Shown here piece after piece: positions 31,953 to 41,143 of a DNA stretch of 41,540 nucleotides (position 1 is its first letter; the number at the start of each line of letters is the position of its first letter). Origin of the DNA: Hydrogenophaga sp. (GTDB lineage: Bacteria > Pseudomonadota > Gammaproteobacteria > Burkholderiales > Burkholderiaceae_C); assembly GCA_011391595.1 (NCBI GenBank), contig JAABQG010000032.1:1-41540 (forward strand), read 5' to 3'. The notes under the pieces are model-generated. The model had not been told where the DNA came from, did no database searches, and worked only from the letters and a program-made list of their open reading frames with translations. The position numbers were made by a program, and so were the translations under genes.

Positions 31953-34385
31953 ATGCCAATCTCGAACCTGACCCCTGACGACCTCCGTTTCATGGTCGAC
32001 CCTGCCACACTGGGCTTTGCAGACACTGCCGAGCTGTTGCGTGAGCCGCTGCCCTGGATCGGTCAGGAGCGCGCGGAAACGGCGGCGCGCTTCGGGCTGC
32101 GCATGGAACAGGCCGACTACAACCTGTTCGTGCTGGGCGAGGTCGGAAGCGGGCGTTCCTCCTTGCTGCACCAGGAAATGCTGTCGGTCGCAGCCGGTCG
32201 GGCGGTGCCGCCCGACCTCTGCTATCTGCACAATTTCGACGCCCCGGAACGCCCACGCGCTCTGCGCATGCCCGCCGGGCAGGGGCGCCAGTTCCGCCAG
32301 CTGATGGCAGCCCTCAACCGGACACTGCAGGCCGAAGTGCCCAAGCGGCTCGAAGGGCAGGAATTCAAGACCAGCAGCGAACAGATTGAGAAGGCGCACG
32401 CGGCGCAGGAGGCGGCGGCATTTTCCGAACTGGCGGCTTTCGGCGAGGCACGCAGTTTTGCGTTGCGCCGTGAAGATGGCCACCTGGTGTTCACCCTGCG
32501 CGGCGAGAACGGCCAGGCCTTGACGGAAAAGGAAGCGGCGGAGTTGCCCCGCGAGCGGCGCGCCGAATTCGACCGCGCCGAGCAGGAGCTGCACGCGGAG
32601 ATCAATCGTTTTCTGGACAAGTCCAGCGCCAAGGAGCGTGTCCTGAACGAGGCCCTCACGGCGCTGCGCCGGCAGGTGGTCAAGCCGATGCTGGAGCGCG
32701 AGCTCCAGGCGATTCGCGTTGGCCTGAAGAAGCAGATCAAGGATGCCGTCAAGCTGGGCGCCTACCTGGACCAGGTCCAGGCCGATGTGCTGGAAAACAT
32801 CGAGCTTTTCCAGGTGTTCGAGCCTGACGATGAAAGCCGCCAGGAGGCGCTGGACACGGTGCTTTCACGCTACCGGGTGAACCTGGTGGTCGATAACGAC
32901 GGTATGACTGGCGCGCCTGTGATCGTCGAGAACAACCCCTTGTTTCGCGCCCTGTTCGGCAGCATCGAGTACCAGTCCGAGAACGATGTGCTGGTCACCG
33001 ATTTTTCGCGCATCCGCGCCGGCAGCCTGCTCAAGGCGCACGGTGGCTTTCTCATGCTGCACCTGCGTGACCTGCTGGCCGATCCACTGGTCTGGGAAAA
33101 GCTGCGTCGCTTCCTGCGCAACGGGCGCCTGCAGATTGAGGAGCCGGGCACGGCACTGGCCGCGCTGGGCGCGGTGTCCCTGGAGCCCGAGGCAGTCGAT
33201 GTGCGGGTGAAGATCGTGCTGATCGGCGCGGTGGAGCACTACTACGAGCTGCAGGAGGGCGACCCGGAATTTGCCCGGCATTTCCGCGTCAAGGTGGATT
33301 TCGCGGAGAGCTTTGCTGGCACCGAAGCGACACGGCACGCCACCGGCATCTTCGTGGCGCAGGTGTGCCAGCGGCTGGGCCTGCCCCATTTCACTGCAGC
33401 CGCCGTCGCGCGCCTCCTGGAGGTGTCCCACCGCGAGGCCGATGACCAGACCCGGCAGAGCGCCATCTTTGCGCGAACCGAGGCCCTGGTGACCGAGAGC
33501 GCCTCCCTGTGCCTGGCGCGGCCGGGCGCGCTGGTGAGCGTGGCGGACGTCGAGTCCGCCCTGCATGCGCGCGACGCCAGGCACGACTACATGGCGCAGC
33601 GGCTGCGGGAATCCATCAGCGAGGGCGACCGGCTGATCTCGGTGCAGGGCAGCACCGTCGGGCAGGTCAATGCGCTGACGCAGGTGGACCTGGGCGACGC
33701 CCGCTTCGGTTTCCCGGTCCGGGTCACGGCCCGCACCTTCGCGGGACACGAGGGGCTGGTGAACATCGAACGCGAGGTGGACTTGTCCGGCCCGATCCAC
33801 GACAAGGGCGTGCTGATCCTGGGCAGTTACCTGTCGGCATCGTTTGCCCCCATTGCGCCGCTGGCGCTGAGCGCCTCCATCGTGTTCGAGCAGGAGTACC
33901 ACGGGGTGGAAGGCGACTCGGCCTCCTGCGCCGAACTGTACGTGCTGCTGTCCAGCCTGTCAGGCCTGCCACTGCGTCAGGGCCTGGCGGTGACCGGCGC
34001 GGTCAACCAGCATGGCGATGTGTTGCCCGTGGGCGGACTCAACGAAAAAATAGAAGGCTGGTTCCGCGTCTGCGAGCGCGCCGGGCTCGACGGCACCCAG
34101 GGCGTGCTGATCCCCGAACGCAACCGCCGCCACCTGATGCTCGACCGCGACATCGTCGACGCCGTGGCCCGCGGCCTGTTCCTTGTGCATGCCGTGGCGC
34201 ACGTGCGCGAAGGCATCGAACTGCTTACCGGCCAGCCTGCGGGGCTGGCCGACGACGTTGAGGCCTTTGCCGAGGGCAGCGTGTGGGCGCGCGCGCAGCA
34301 GACCCTGCTGGACTATCGGCGCGCATGCATGCGGACGGGGCACGGCGCCTTCGGGCGCAGTGGACGGGGGCCTCGCGGGCATTGA
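31953..34385 (+). CDS. Lon-like ATP-dependent protease (AAA_32/LonB type)
   Basis: This 810-residue protein has an atypical N-terminal ATPase with Walker A GEVGSGRSS (residues 62-70, Arg68 in place of Lys), a helical insert, a second P-loop-like region (SRIRAGSLLKAHGGFLMLHL, sensor features) and a C-terminal Lon (S16) domain. The catalytic dyad is S656 (GDSAS) and K699 (NEKIEG), 43 residues apart as in E. coli Lon. The Arg-type P-loop is usual in this subfamily. It is divergent from the phosphorylase operon and shares its FNR-type site, suggesting a low-oxygen stress protease. Confidence 0.87.
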   Translation: MPISNLTPDDLRFMVDPATLGFADTAELLREPLPWIGQERAETAARFGLRMEQADYNLFVLGEVGSGRSSLLHQEMLSVAAGRAVPPDLCYLHNFDAPERPRALRMPAGQGRQFRQLMAALNRTLQAEVPKRLEGQEFKTSSEQIEKAHAAQEAAAFSELAAFGEARSFALRREDGHLVFTLRGENGQALTEKEAAELPRERRAEFDRAEQELHAEINRFLDKSSAKERVLNEALTALRRQVVKPMLERELQAIRVGLKKQIKDAVKLGAYLDQVQADVLENIELFQVFEPDDESRQEALDTVLSRYRVNLVVDNDGMTGAPVIVENNPLFRALFGSIEYQSENDVLVTDFSRIRAGSLLKAHGGFLMLHLRDLLADPLVWEKLRRFLRNGRLQIEEPGTALAALGAVSLEPEAVDVRVKIVLIGAVEHYYELQEGDPEFARHFRVKVDFAESFAGTEATRHATGIFVAQVCQRLGLPHFTAAAVARLLEVSHREADDQTRQSAIFARTEALVTESASLCLARPGALVSVADVESALHARDARHDYMAQRLRESISEGDRLISVQGSTVGQVNALTQVDLGDARFGFPVRVTARTFAGHEGLVNIEREVDLSGPIHDKGVLILGSYLSASFAPIAPLALSASIVFEQEYHGVEGDSASCAELYVLLSSLSGLPLRQGLAVTGAVNQHGDVLPVGGLNEKIEGWFRVCERAGLDGTQGVLIPERNRRHLMLDRDIVDAVARGLFLVHAVAHVREGIELLTGQPAGLADDVEAFAEGSVWARAQQTLLDYRRACMRTGHGAFGRSGRGPRGH

Positions 34386-34419
34386 TGCCATGCACCGTCA
34401 TCCCGTTTAAGCTTGCGGC

Positions 34420-35040
34420 ATGAGAAAACAGATCCCCGACACCCCTGCGCCTGCGCCCGCCAAGCCGCGTCGCCTGGAAGGCCACCCCTCGCACGAGATC
34501 CGCATCATCGGTGGGCTGTGGAAGCGCACCCGGCTCAAGGTGGCCGACCGGCCCGGTCTGCGGCCCACCCCCGACCGCGTTCGCGAGACCCTGTTCAACT
34601 GGCTGGGTCAGGACCTGAGCGGCTGGCGCTGCCTGGACGCCTTTGCCGGCACCGGCGTGCTGGGCTTCGAGGCGGCTTCGCGCGGCGCGGCGCAGGTGCT
34701 GATGGTGGAGCACGATGCCGCGCTGGTCACGCAGCTCATGGCGTTCAAGACCCGGCTCGGCGCAGCGGCGGTCACCCTCGTTCGCGGCGACGGGGTGATG
34801 GCGCTGAAGAAGGCCACGCCCGGCACGCTGGAGCTGATCTTCCTCGACCCGCCATTCGACTCGGCGCTGTTTGAAAAAGTCCTCGCCGCCGCAGCACATG
34901 CCGCATCGCCGGACGGTTTCATCTACCTCGAAGCGCCCAGTGCCTGGACGGACGAGGCGTTGCAGCCGTTCGGGTTGCGACTGCACCGCCACCTCAAGGC
35001 CGGCGCGGTGCACGCGCACCTGCTGGTGCGCCTGGCCTGA
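34420..35040 (+). CDS. rsmD: 16S rRNA (guanine966-N2)-methyltransferase RsmD
   Basis: This 206-residue SAM methyltransferase has the RsmD opening HEIRIIGGLWKRTRLKV, RPTPDRVRETLFNWL, SAM motif CLDAFAGTGVLGFEA and catalytic LIFLDPPFD. It methylates G966 of 16S rRNA. It is followed by coaD, a common pairing. A TAAGCTTGC box lies just before the ATG (34408-34416), with no Shine-Dalgarno, so the transcript may be near-leaderless. Confidence 0.93.
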   Translation: MRKQIPDTPAPAPAKPRRLEGHPSHEIRIIGGLWKRTRLKVADRPGLRPTPDRVRETLFNWLGQDLSGWRCLDAFAGTGVLGFEAASRGAAQVLMVEHDAALVTQLMAFKTRLGAAAVTLVRGDGVMALKKATPGTLELIFLDPPFDSALFEKVLAAAAHAASPDGFIYLEAPSAWTDEALQPFGLRLHRHLKAGAVHAHLLVRLA

Positions 35041-35124
35041 TGCGTCACCTGCCGGTGCGCATCGCCTGATTTCGCATCTTTCGCTGCCCGCCGTATCATC
35101 CCGCCCAAACGAGGAGAGTTCCCC

Positions 35125-35625
35125 ATGACCTGCAGCGTGCTCGCCGTCTACCCCGGCACCTTTGACCCCATGACCCTGGGCCATGAAGACGTGGTGCGCC
35201 GCGCCTGCCAGTTGTTTGACCGCGTGATCGTGGCGGTGGCAGCGGGTTATCACAAGAAGGCGCTGTTCAGCCTGGAAGACCGTATCGAGATGGCGCGCGA
35301 GTCGGTTAAACGCTACCCGCAGGTCACGGTGGAGAGTTTCTCGGGGCTGGTGCGCGACTTCGTCGTCGCGCGGGGCGGCAAGGCCATGGTGCGGGGCCTG
35401 CGCGCCGTGACCGACTTCGATTACGAGTTCCAGCTTGCCGGCATGAACCGCGCCCTGATGCCAGACGTCGAGACGGTTTTCCTCACGCCGGGCGACAAGT
35501 TCCAGTTCATCAGCAGCACCTTCGTGCGCGAGATCGCGCTGCTCGGCGGCGAGGTCAACAAGTTCGTCTCGCCGCATGTGCTGGAGCGCCTGCAGGAAAA
35601 GGCACGTACCGGCGTCAAGCCCTGA
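35125..35625 (+). CDS. coaD: Phosphopantetheine adenylyltransferase CoaD
   Basis: This 166-residue enzyme performs the penultimate step of coenzyme A synthesis, transferring AMP to 4'-phosphopantetheine. The nucleotidyltransferase motif PGTFDPMTLGHEDV (T/HxGH) and C-terminal KFQFISSTFVREI are intact. GAGGAGA lies before ATG 35125, and a TATCAT box (35093-35098) is a plausible -10. Confidence 0.95.
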   Translation: MTCSVLAVYPGTFDPMTLGHEDVVRRACQLFDRVIVAVAAGYHKKALFSLEDRIEMARESVKRYPQVTVESFSGLVRDFVVARGGKAMVRGLRAVTDFDYEFQLAGMNRALMPDVETVFLTPGDKFQFISSTFVREIALLGGEVNKFVSPHVLERLQEKARTGVKP

Positions 35626-35635
35626 AACGCTGCAA

Positions 35636-35696
35636 TTTCAGTAGCTGACTATGACCTGGCGACGGTGGGTTGATGCCATTCTGATTGCGAAAAACT
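35636..35696 (+). repeat. 57-bp dispersed repeat, copy 6 (between coaD and recJ, includes recJ stop)
   Basis: It reads CAGTAGCTGACTATGACC, then GGCGACGGTGGGTTGATGCC, then ATTCTGATTGCGAAAAA, and aligns with copy 4. The recJ stop codon (35695-35697) lies at its end in the convergent gap. Confidence 0.68.
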
Positions 35697-37416
35697 AGAT
35701 TTCCGCGCCTTCCACGAGGAAGCGCACCCGCCGCAGGCCCTGCCACTCGTCGGCGTCCAGCCGGAAGGCCAGTTTCACGCGGGCGGGCAGCGGATCGGTG
35801 TGGCCGAACCAGATGCCGTCCACCGGCTGGCCCTGGTGCTTGAGCTTGAGCGAAAGGTGCTTCTCCCCGACCAGGCGTTGCGAGACCACTTCGACCTCTT
35901 CGCTGAAGGTGGGCGCCGGAAATCCCTGGCCCCAGACCTCGCGCTGCAGTGTGTCCACCAGGTCGGTGCGGCGGTACTCGGGGGCCAGCGGGCCGTCGGT
36001 CTCGAGCCGGCGCGTCAGGGTGGCAGCGTCGAGCCATTCGCGGGCGACCTGACTCAGCGCGGTGTTGAACACCTCGAACTGGTCCGCTGCAATCGTGCAA
36101 CCCGCTGCCATGGCGTGGCCACCAAAGCGCAGCAGCACGCCGGGATGGCGCTTGGCGACCAGGTCCAGCGCGTCGCGCAGGTGAAAGCCGGCGATCGAGC
36201 GGCCTGAGCCCTTGAGTTCTTGGTCCTTGCCCGGCGCGGCGCTCGCGGCAAACACGAAAGTCGGGCGGTGCAGCTTGTCTTTCAGCCGCGAGGCGACGAT
36301 GCCGACCACGCCTTCGTGGAACCCGGGATCGAACACGCACAGGGCCGGCGGCGCCTCGAAATCGCCATTGACGCCCTCGGCCAGCAGCGACTCGGCAATC
36401 AGGAAGGCCTGGTCGCGCATGCCGCCCTCGATCTCGCGGCGTTCGCGGTTGATGCCGTCCAGCAGGCGGGCCAGTTCGTCCGCGCGAGCCGGGTCGTCGG
36501 TCAGCAGGCATTCGATGCCCAGCGTCATGTCCGACAGGCGCCCGGCGGCGTTGATGCGCGGGCCCAGGGCAAAGCCGAAGTCGAAGGTCGTGGCTCCATT
36601 CGCCTTGCGCGCAGCGGCGGTGAACAGCGCGGCCATGCCCGCTGGCAAGGCGCCGGCACGCACGCGCCTGAGGCCTTGCGCGACGAGGCGGCGGTTGTTG
36701 GCGTCGAGCTTGACCACGTCGGCCACGGTGCCCAGGGCCACCAACGGCAACAGGGCATCCAGCTTGGGTTGACTGGCGGCGTCAAACACCCCGCGCTGGC
36801 GCAGTTCCGCGCGCAGCGCCAGCAGCACGTAGAACATGACGCCGACGCCGGCGATGGATTTGCTCTCGAAGGTGCAGCCGGGCTGGTTCGGGTTGACGAT
36901 GACGTCGGCCAAAGGTAGCTCGGCCGCTGGCAGGTGGTGGTCGGTCACCAGCACCTGGAGGCCGAGCGCGCGCGCTTCGGCCACGCCTTCGATGCTGGCG
37001 ATGCCGTTGTCCACGGTAATCAGCACGTCGGCGCCGCTGTCCTTGACGCGTTTCGCAATGGGCGGGGTCAGGCCGTAGCCATCGACTACGCGGTCAGGAA
37101 CGATGTAGCCGACGTGTTTCGCGCCGAGTCCGCGCAGGCCGCGGATGCCGACGGCGCAGGCGGTGGCGCCGTCGCAGTCGTAGTCGGCCACGATGCACAG
37201 TCTCTGGTCGGCGGCGATGGCGTCGGCCAGCAGCACGGCGGCCTCAGCCGCACCTTTCAGGCCCGAGAGCGGCAGCAGGCGCGCGAGGCCGTCGTCCAGC
37301 TCGTCCCGGGTGCTGACCCCGCGCGCGGCAAACAGTCGCGCCAGCAAGGGGTGCACGCCGGCCTGCTCCAGCGCCCAGGCGGCGCGAGGAGGGATGTCGC
37401 GGACTTCAATTTTCAT
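35695..37416 (-). CDS. recJ: Single-stranded-DNA-specific exonuclease RecJ
   Basis: This 573-residue 5'-3' exonuclease has DHH-family motifs: IVADYDCDGATA (motif I/II Asp residues), DHHLP (DHH, motif III) and a C-terminal DHHA1 region with FGGHAMAAGCT. I start at ATG 37416 (MKIEVRDIPPRAAW); the longer in-frame extension lacks similarity. The start overlaps the upstream stop as ATGA and lies inside a dispersed repeat, and the stop lies in another copy, so this gene is flanked by two copies in the same orientation. Confidence 0.93.
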   Translation of the reverse strand: MKIEVRDIPPRAAWALEQAGVHPLLARLFAARGVSTRDELDDGLARLLPLSGLKGAAEAAVLLADAIAADQRLCIVADYDCDGATACAVGIRGLRGLGAKHVGYIVPDRVVDGYGLTPPIAKRVKDSGADVLITVDNGIASIEGVAEARALGLQVLVTDHHLPAAELPLADVIVNPNQPGCTFESKSIAGVGVMFYVLLALRAELRQRGVFDAASQPKLDALLPLVALGTVADVVKLDANNRRLVAQGLRRVRAGALPAGMAALFTAAARKANGATTFDFGFALGPRINAAGRLSDMTLGIECLLTDDPARADELARLLDGINRERREIEGGMRDQAFLIAESLLAEGVNGDFEAPPALCVFDPGFHEGVVGIVASRLKDKLHRPTFVFAASAAPGKDQELKGSGRSIAGFHLRDALDLVAKRHPGVLLRFGGHAMAAGCTIAADQFEVFNTALSQVAREWLDAATLTRRLETDGPLAPEYRRTDLVDTLQREVWGQGFPAPTFSEEVEVVSQRLVGEKHLSLKLKHQGQPVDGIWFGHTDPLPARVKLAFRLDADEWQGLRRVRFLVEGAEI

Positions 37417-37470
37417 AGCAAACTCAGGCGCATCGACGCTGGCTTTGTGCCAAAAAACCTTGAAATTCCC
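37411..37470 (+). repeat. 57-bp dispersed repeat, copy 7 (at the recJ start)
   Basis: It reads TTTCATAGCAAACTCAGG, then CGCATCGACGCTGGCTTTGTGCC, then AAAAAACCTTGAAATTCCC. It covers the recJ ATG, and read on the minus strand it encodes the last ~18 residues of the upstream gene. Confidence 0.68.
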
Positions 37471-38363
37471 TGAAAAAATCCCTGTGGCGCGCTTGCATAG
37501 GTCTGGAAAGCGCGTTCGCCGCACAGCGTGAGCCGGACGGGCTGGCCGCCCTGCACGGCTGTCAGCAGTGACTGGCACGGCCCGGCGTCCAGCTGCTGCC
37601 AAGCCTGCGCCCAGGCGGCCCAGTCCTGGCGCAACGCCGCGTCGCGCAGGTCGGTGGCCACCTTCGGCAACTCGGTGGGCGCCGGGGCATCGCCACCCAG
37701 CGCGCCGGCACCGCTGACCCAGAACGAATTCACGGGTGGCAGGCCTTGCTCGGCGCGCTCGTCGTTCACCGGGTGGGTGTAAAGCAGCATCTGCATCTCG
37801 CTTTGCAGGCGGTGCAAGCTGCGCGCCTGGGGCGACTCGGGCATCCAGGCCGCAACGTCGCGGCCACTGACACGGTCGACCGATGCCGTGGTCAGTTCGC
37901 GAAAAAGCTCGCCGCGCGCCAGCCAGCGGCCGGGCGCATCGAAGCGCAGTTCAAGGCCGTCTTCGGCGAAAAAAGGCGCCATCGCCGCCAACAACGTGCG
38001 CGAGTGATCCTCGGCGAGGTTCAGTGCCGCCGGGTCTTGCATCAGCATCTGGTCCATACCGACTTTCCAGTGGCACGGTGAGATCCAGGCCCAGGCGTCC
38101 AGTCCGGGTGCGCCGCCGCCCTGGCGCAGCTGGTGCGCCGCCCACGGCGTGCGGCCGGGCCCGGCGTCCAGGCCCAGGATGCGGGCCAGCGCCCGCTCGT
38201 GGGGCGGCTCGGGGGCTATTTCGTCAACGCTTTCGGCGGGCGCCGCCTGCAGCCGGTCCAGCAGAGCCTGCAAATGGGGCAAGCGCAGCGCGGTCAGCGC
38301 GTCCCGGGCGGCGGGTGCGCTGCCCGCCGCAAAGGGAATCAACAGGTGAATGGGGTCGGCCAT
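37413..38363 (-). CDS. Phosphoglycerate-mutase-like / RpfE-type protein
   Basis: This 316-residue cytoplasmic protein starts MADPIHLLIPFA. It resembles a conserved betaproteobacterial family variously called 2,3-bisphosphoglycerate-independent phosphoglycerate mutase-like or 'RpfE type regulatory protein', usually located upstream of recJ. It shows WISPCHWKVGMDQMLMQDP and PVNSFWVSGAGALG motifs, but I see no clear metal-dependent mutase centre. The function is unproven. The C-terminal tail is repeat-derived, and the stop overlaps recJ as ATGA. Confidence 0.68.
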   Translation of the reverse strand: MADPIHLLIPFAAGSAPAARDALTALRLPHLQALLDRLQAAPAESVDEIAPEPPHERALARILGLDAGPGRTPWAAHQLRQGGGAPGLDAWAWISPCHWKVGMDQMLMQDPAALNLAEDHSRTLLAAMAPFFAEDGLELRFDAPGRWLARGELFRELTTASVDRVSGRDVAAWMPESPQARSLHRLQSEMQMLLYTHPVNDERAEQGLPPVNSFWVSGAGALGGDAPAPTELPKVATDLRDAALRQDWAAWAQAWQQLDAGPCQSLLTAVQGGQPVRLTLCGERAFQTYASAPQGFFQGISRFFGTKPASMRLSLL

Positions 38364-38373
38364 GGTCGGTATT

Positions 38374-38395
38374 GTCCGGGATGGCCGGCCCGGAC
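38374..38395. promoter_or_regulatory. Inverted repeat in the divergent gap before lolC
   Basis: GTCCGGG (38374-38380) and CCCGGAC (38389-38395) form perfect 7-base arms around an 8-base loop, in the 78-base region between the divergent mutase-like gene and lolC. It could be an operator or an RNA hairpin; no regulator is recognised. Confidence 0.4.
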
Positions 38396-38441
38396 CGGCG
38401 CCAATGCCACAATCCCCCCTGTTTCCATTCCCGATCGGCCC

Positions 38442-39690
38442 ATGCAAATTCCCTATGAACTGATTCTCGGCTGGCGCTACACCCGCGCCGGGCGCGCGAC
38501 CCGGCGCAATGGTTTCATTTCCTTCATTTCGGGCGTCTCCATGCTGGGCATTGCATTGGGCGTGGCCGCGCTCATCATCGTCCTGTCGGTGATGAACGGC
38601 TTCCAGAGAGAAGTCCGCGACCGTATGCTGGGCGTGGTGTCGCATATCGAGATCTATGCGCAGGGCGGTGCCGCCTTGCCGGACCTGGAGAAGACGCTGG
38701 CCGAAGTCCGCGCCAACCCGAACGTGGTGGCCGCCGCGCCTTTCATCGCCACGCAAGCCCTGCTGGCGCGCGGCGAGGACATGAAGGGCACGCTGGTGCG
38801 CGGCATCGACCCGGTGCTGGAGCCCGGCGTGACCGATCTCGCGGTGGAGCTGAAAAGCACCGGCCTGGCGCGCCTGGTGCCCGGCGGCTTTGGCGTGGTG
38901 CTGGGGATCGACCTGGCGCGCAGCCTGGGCGTGCGGGTGGGCGATCCGGTCACGCTGATCGCCCCGAGCGGCCAGGTGACGCCGGCCGGCGTGGTGCCGC
39001 GCCTCAAGCAGATGACCGTGGTCGGCACCTTCAACTCGGGCCACTACGAGTACGACTCGGCGCTGGTGATGATGCACCAGGACGATGCTGCCAAGATCTT
39101 CCGGCTCGAAGGCCCCAGCGGCGTGCGGCTGAAGCTGCGCGACCTGCACCAGGCGCGCCAGGTGGCCGACCAGCTGGCGGCCAGCCTGTCGGGCGACTTG
39201 CTGATCCGCGACTGGACGCGCCAGAACCGCACCTGGTTTGCCGCGGTGCAGCTGGAAAAACGCATGATGTTCATCATCCTGACGCTGATCGTCGCGGTGG
39301 CGGCGTTCAACCTGGTCAGCACGCTGGTCATGACGGTGACCGACAAGCGCGCCGACATCGCCATCCTGCGCACGCTGGGAGCCAGCCCGGGCAGCATCAT
39401 GGGCATCTTCGTGGTGCAGGGCGCGATGGTCGGCGTGATCGGCACGCTGGCCGGCCTGCTGCTCGGCCTGGGCGTGGCCTTCAACATCGACGTGATCGTG
39501 CCGGCGCTCGAAAACCTGCTGCACGCCAGTTTCCTGCCCAAGGAGATCTACCTCATCAACCACATGCCGAGCGACCCGCAGCGCAGCGACATCCTGCCGA
39601 TTGCCATCATCTCGCTGGTGCTGGCCTTCCTGGCCACGATCTACCCCAGCTGGCGCGCCAGCCGCGTGAACCCGGCGGAGGCGCTCAGAT

Positions 39691-39698
<8 letters not shown>
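38442..39698 (+). CDS. lolC: Lipoprotein-releasing system permease LolC/E
   Basis: This 418-residue inner-membrane protein has an N-terminal TM segment ([22 protein letters not shown]), a large periplasmic domain, and three C-terminal TM segments of the FtsX/MacB type ([20 protein letters not shown] onward). With LolD it releases outer-membrane lipoproteins to LolA. A single LolC/E-type subunit is seen here; some betaproteobacteria use a homodimeric LolF instead of LolC plus LolE. ATG 38442 begins the conserved [13 protein letters not shown] block. Confidence 0.9.
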
Positions 39699-40481
<783 letters not shown>

Positions 40482-40485
<4 letters not shown>

Positions 40486-41093
40486 AGCTCCCGAAGTTCC
40501 GCATGGCCGAGAAGTCGCTGTTTGCGATCCTGCTGCGCTCGCCGTGGTGGATCAGCTTGGCGCTGGCCGGCGCCATCGCGCTGGTTTCCAGATTCGCCCT
40601 GCCGGCGGAGATGTTCTGGTTCGGCGCCATGGGCGGCTTCCCTTTCCTGGTGATCGCCGTCATGGCCGCGCGAAAGCAGATGAACGAGCCCAGCGCGGCG
40701 CGCGTGCAGCAAACGCTGCAGGCCGCAGGTGCCCTGTCCTGGCGGGATTTCTCGGCGGCGCTGGAAGATGCCTGGCTCAAGGAGGGCTACACCGTGAACC
40801 GGCGCCACGGGCGCGAGTCGGGCGGCGCGGACTTCGCGATCCACAAGGCTGGCGCGACCACGCTGGTCAGCGGCAAGCGCTGGAAGGCCGCCAGCCTGGG
40901 GGTGGAGCCACTGCGCGAGTTGCACGCGGCCATCGGGCAGGCCGAGGCCCGCGACGGTGTTTTCGTCGCGCTAGGCGATGTGACGCCACAGGCCGCAAAA
41001 TTCGCCAGGGAGAACAGCATCCGCGTCCTGCAGGCGCCGGAACTGGTGAAGCTGTTGCGCAACACCCGGCTGGACAGCGCCTCCCGCGCCTGA
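40482..41093 (+). CDS. Membrane-anchored Mrr-like nuclease-fold protein, probably inactive
   Basis: This 203-residue protein has two N-terminal hydrophobic segments ([39 protein letters not shown]) and a C-terminal restriction-endonuclease-like domain. The Mrr/Cat-4 pattern D-(E/Q)xK is altered: D117 (GGADF) is present and K132 is present, but the expected Q/E two residues before it is S130 (LVSGKRWKA). Its ATG overlaps the lolD stop (ATGA). The role is unknown; it may bind rather than cleave DNA. Confidence 0.7.
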
Positions 41094-41143
41094 GCGACCG
41101 TCGGACCGCTTGCTGTCGTTGCGCCCGCATCGCGCCGTCCGGG

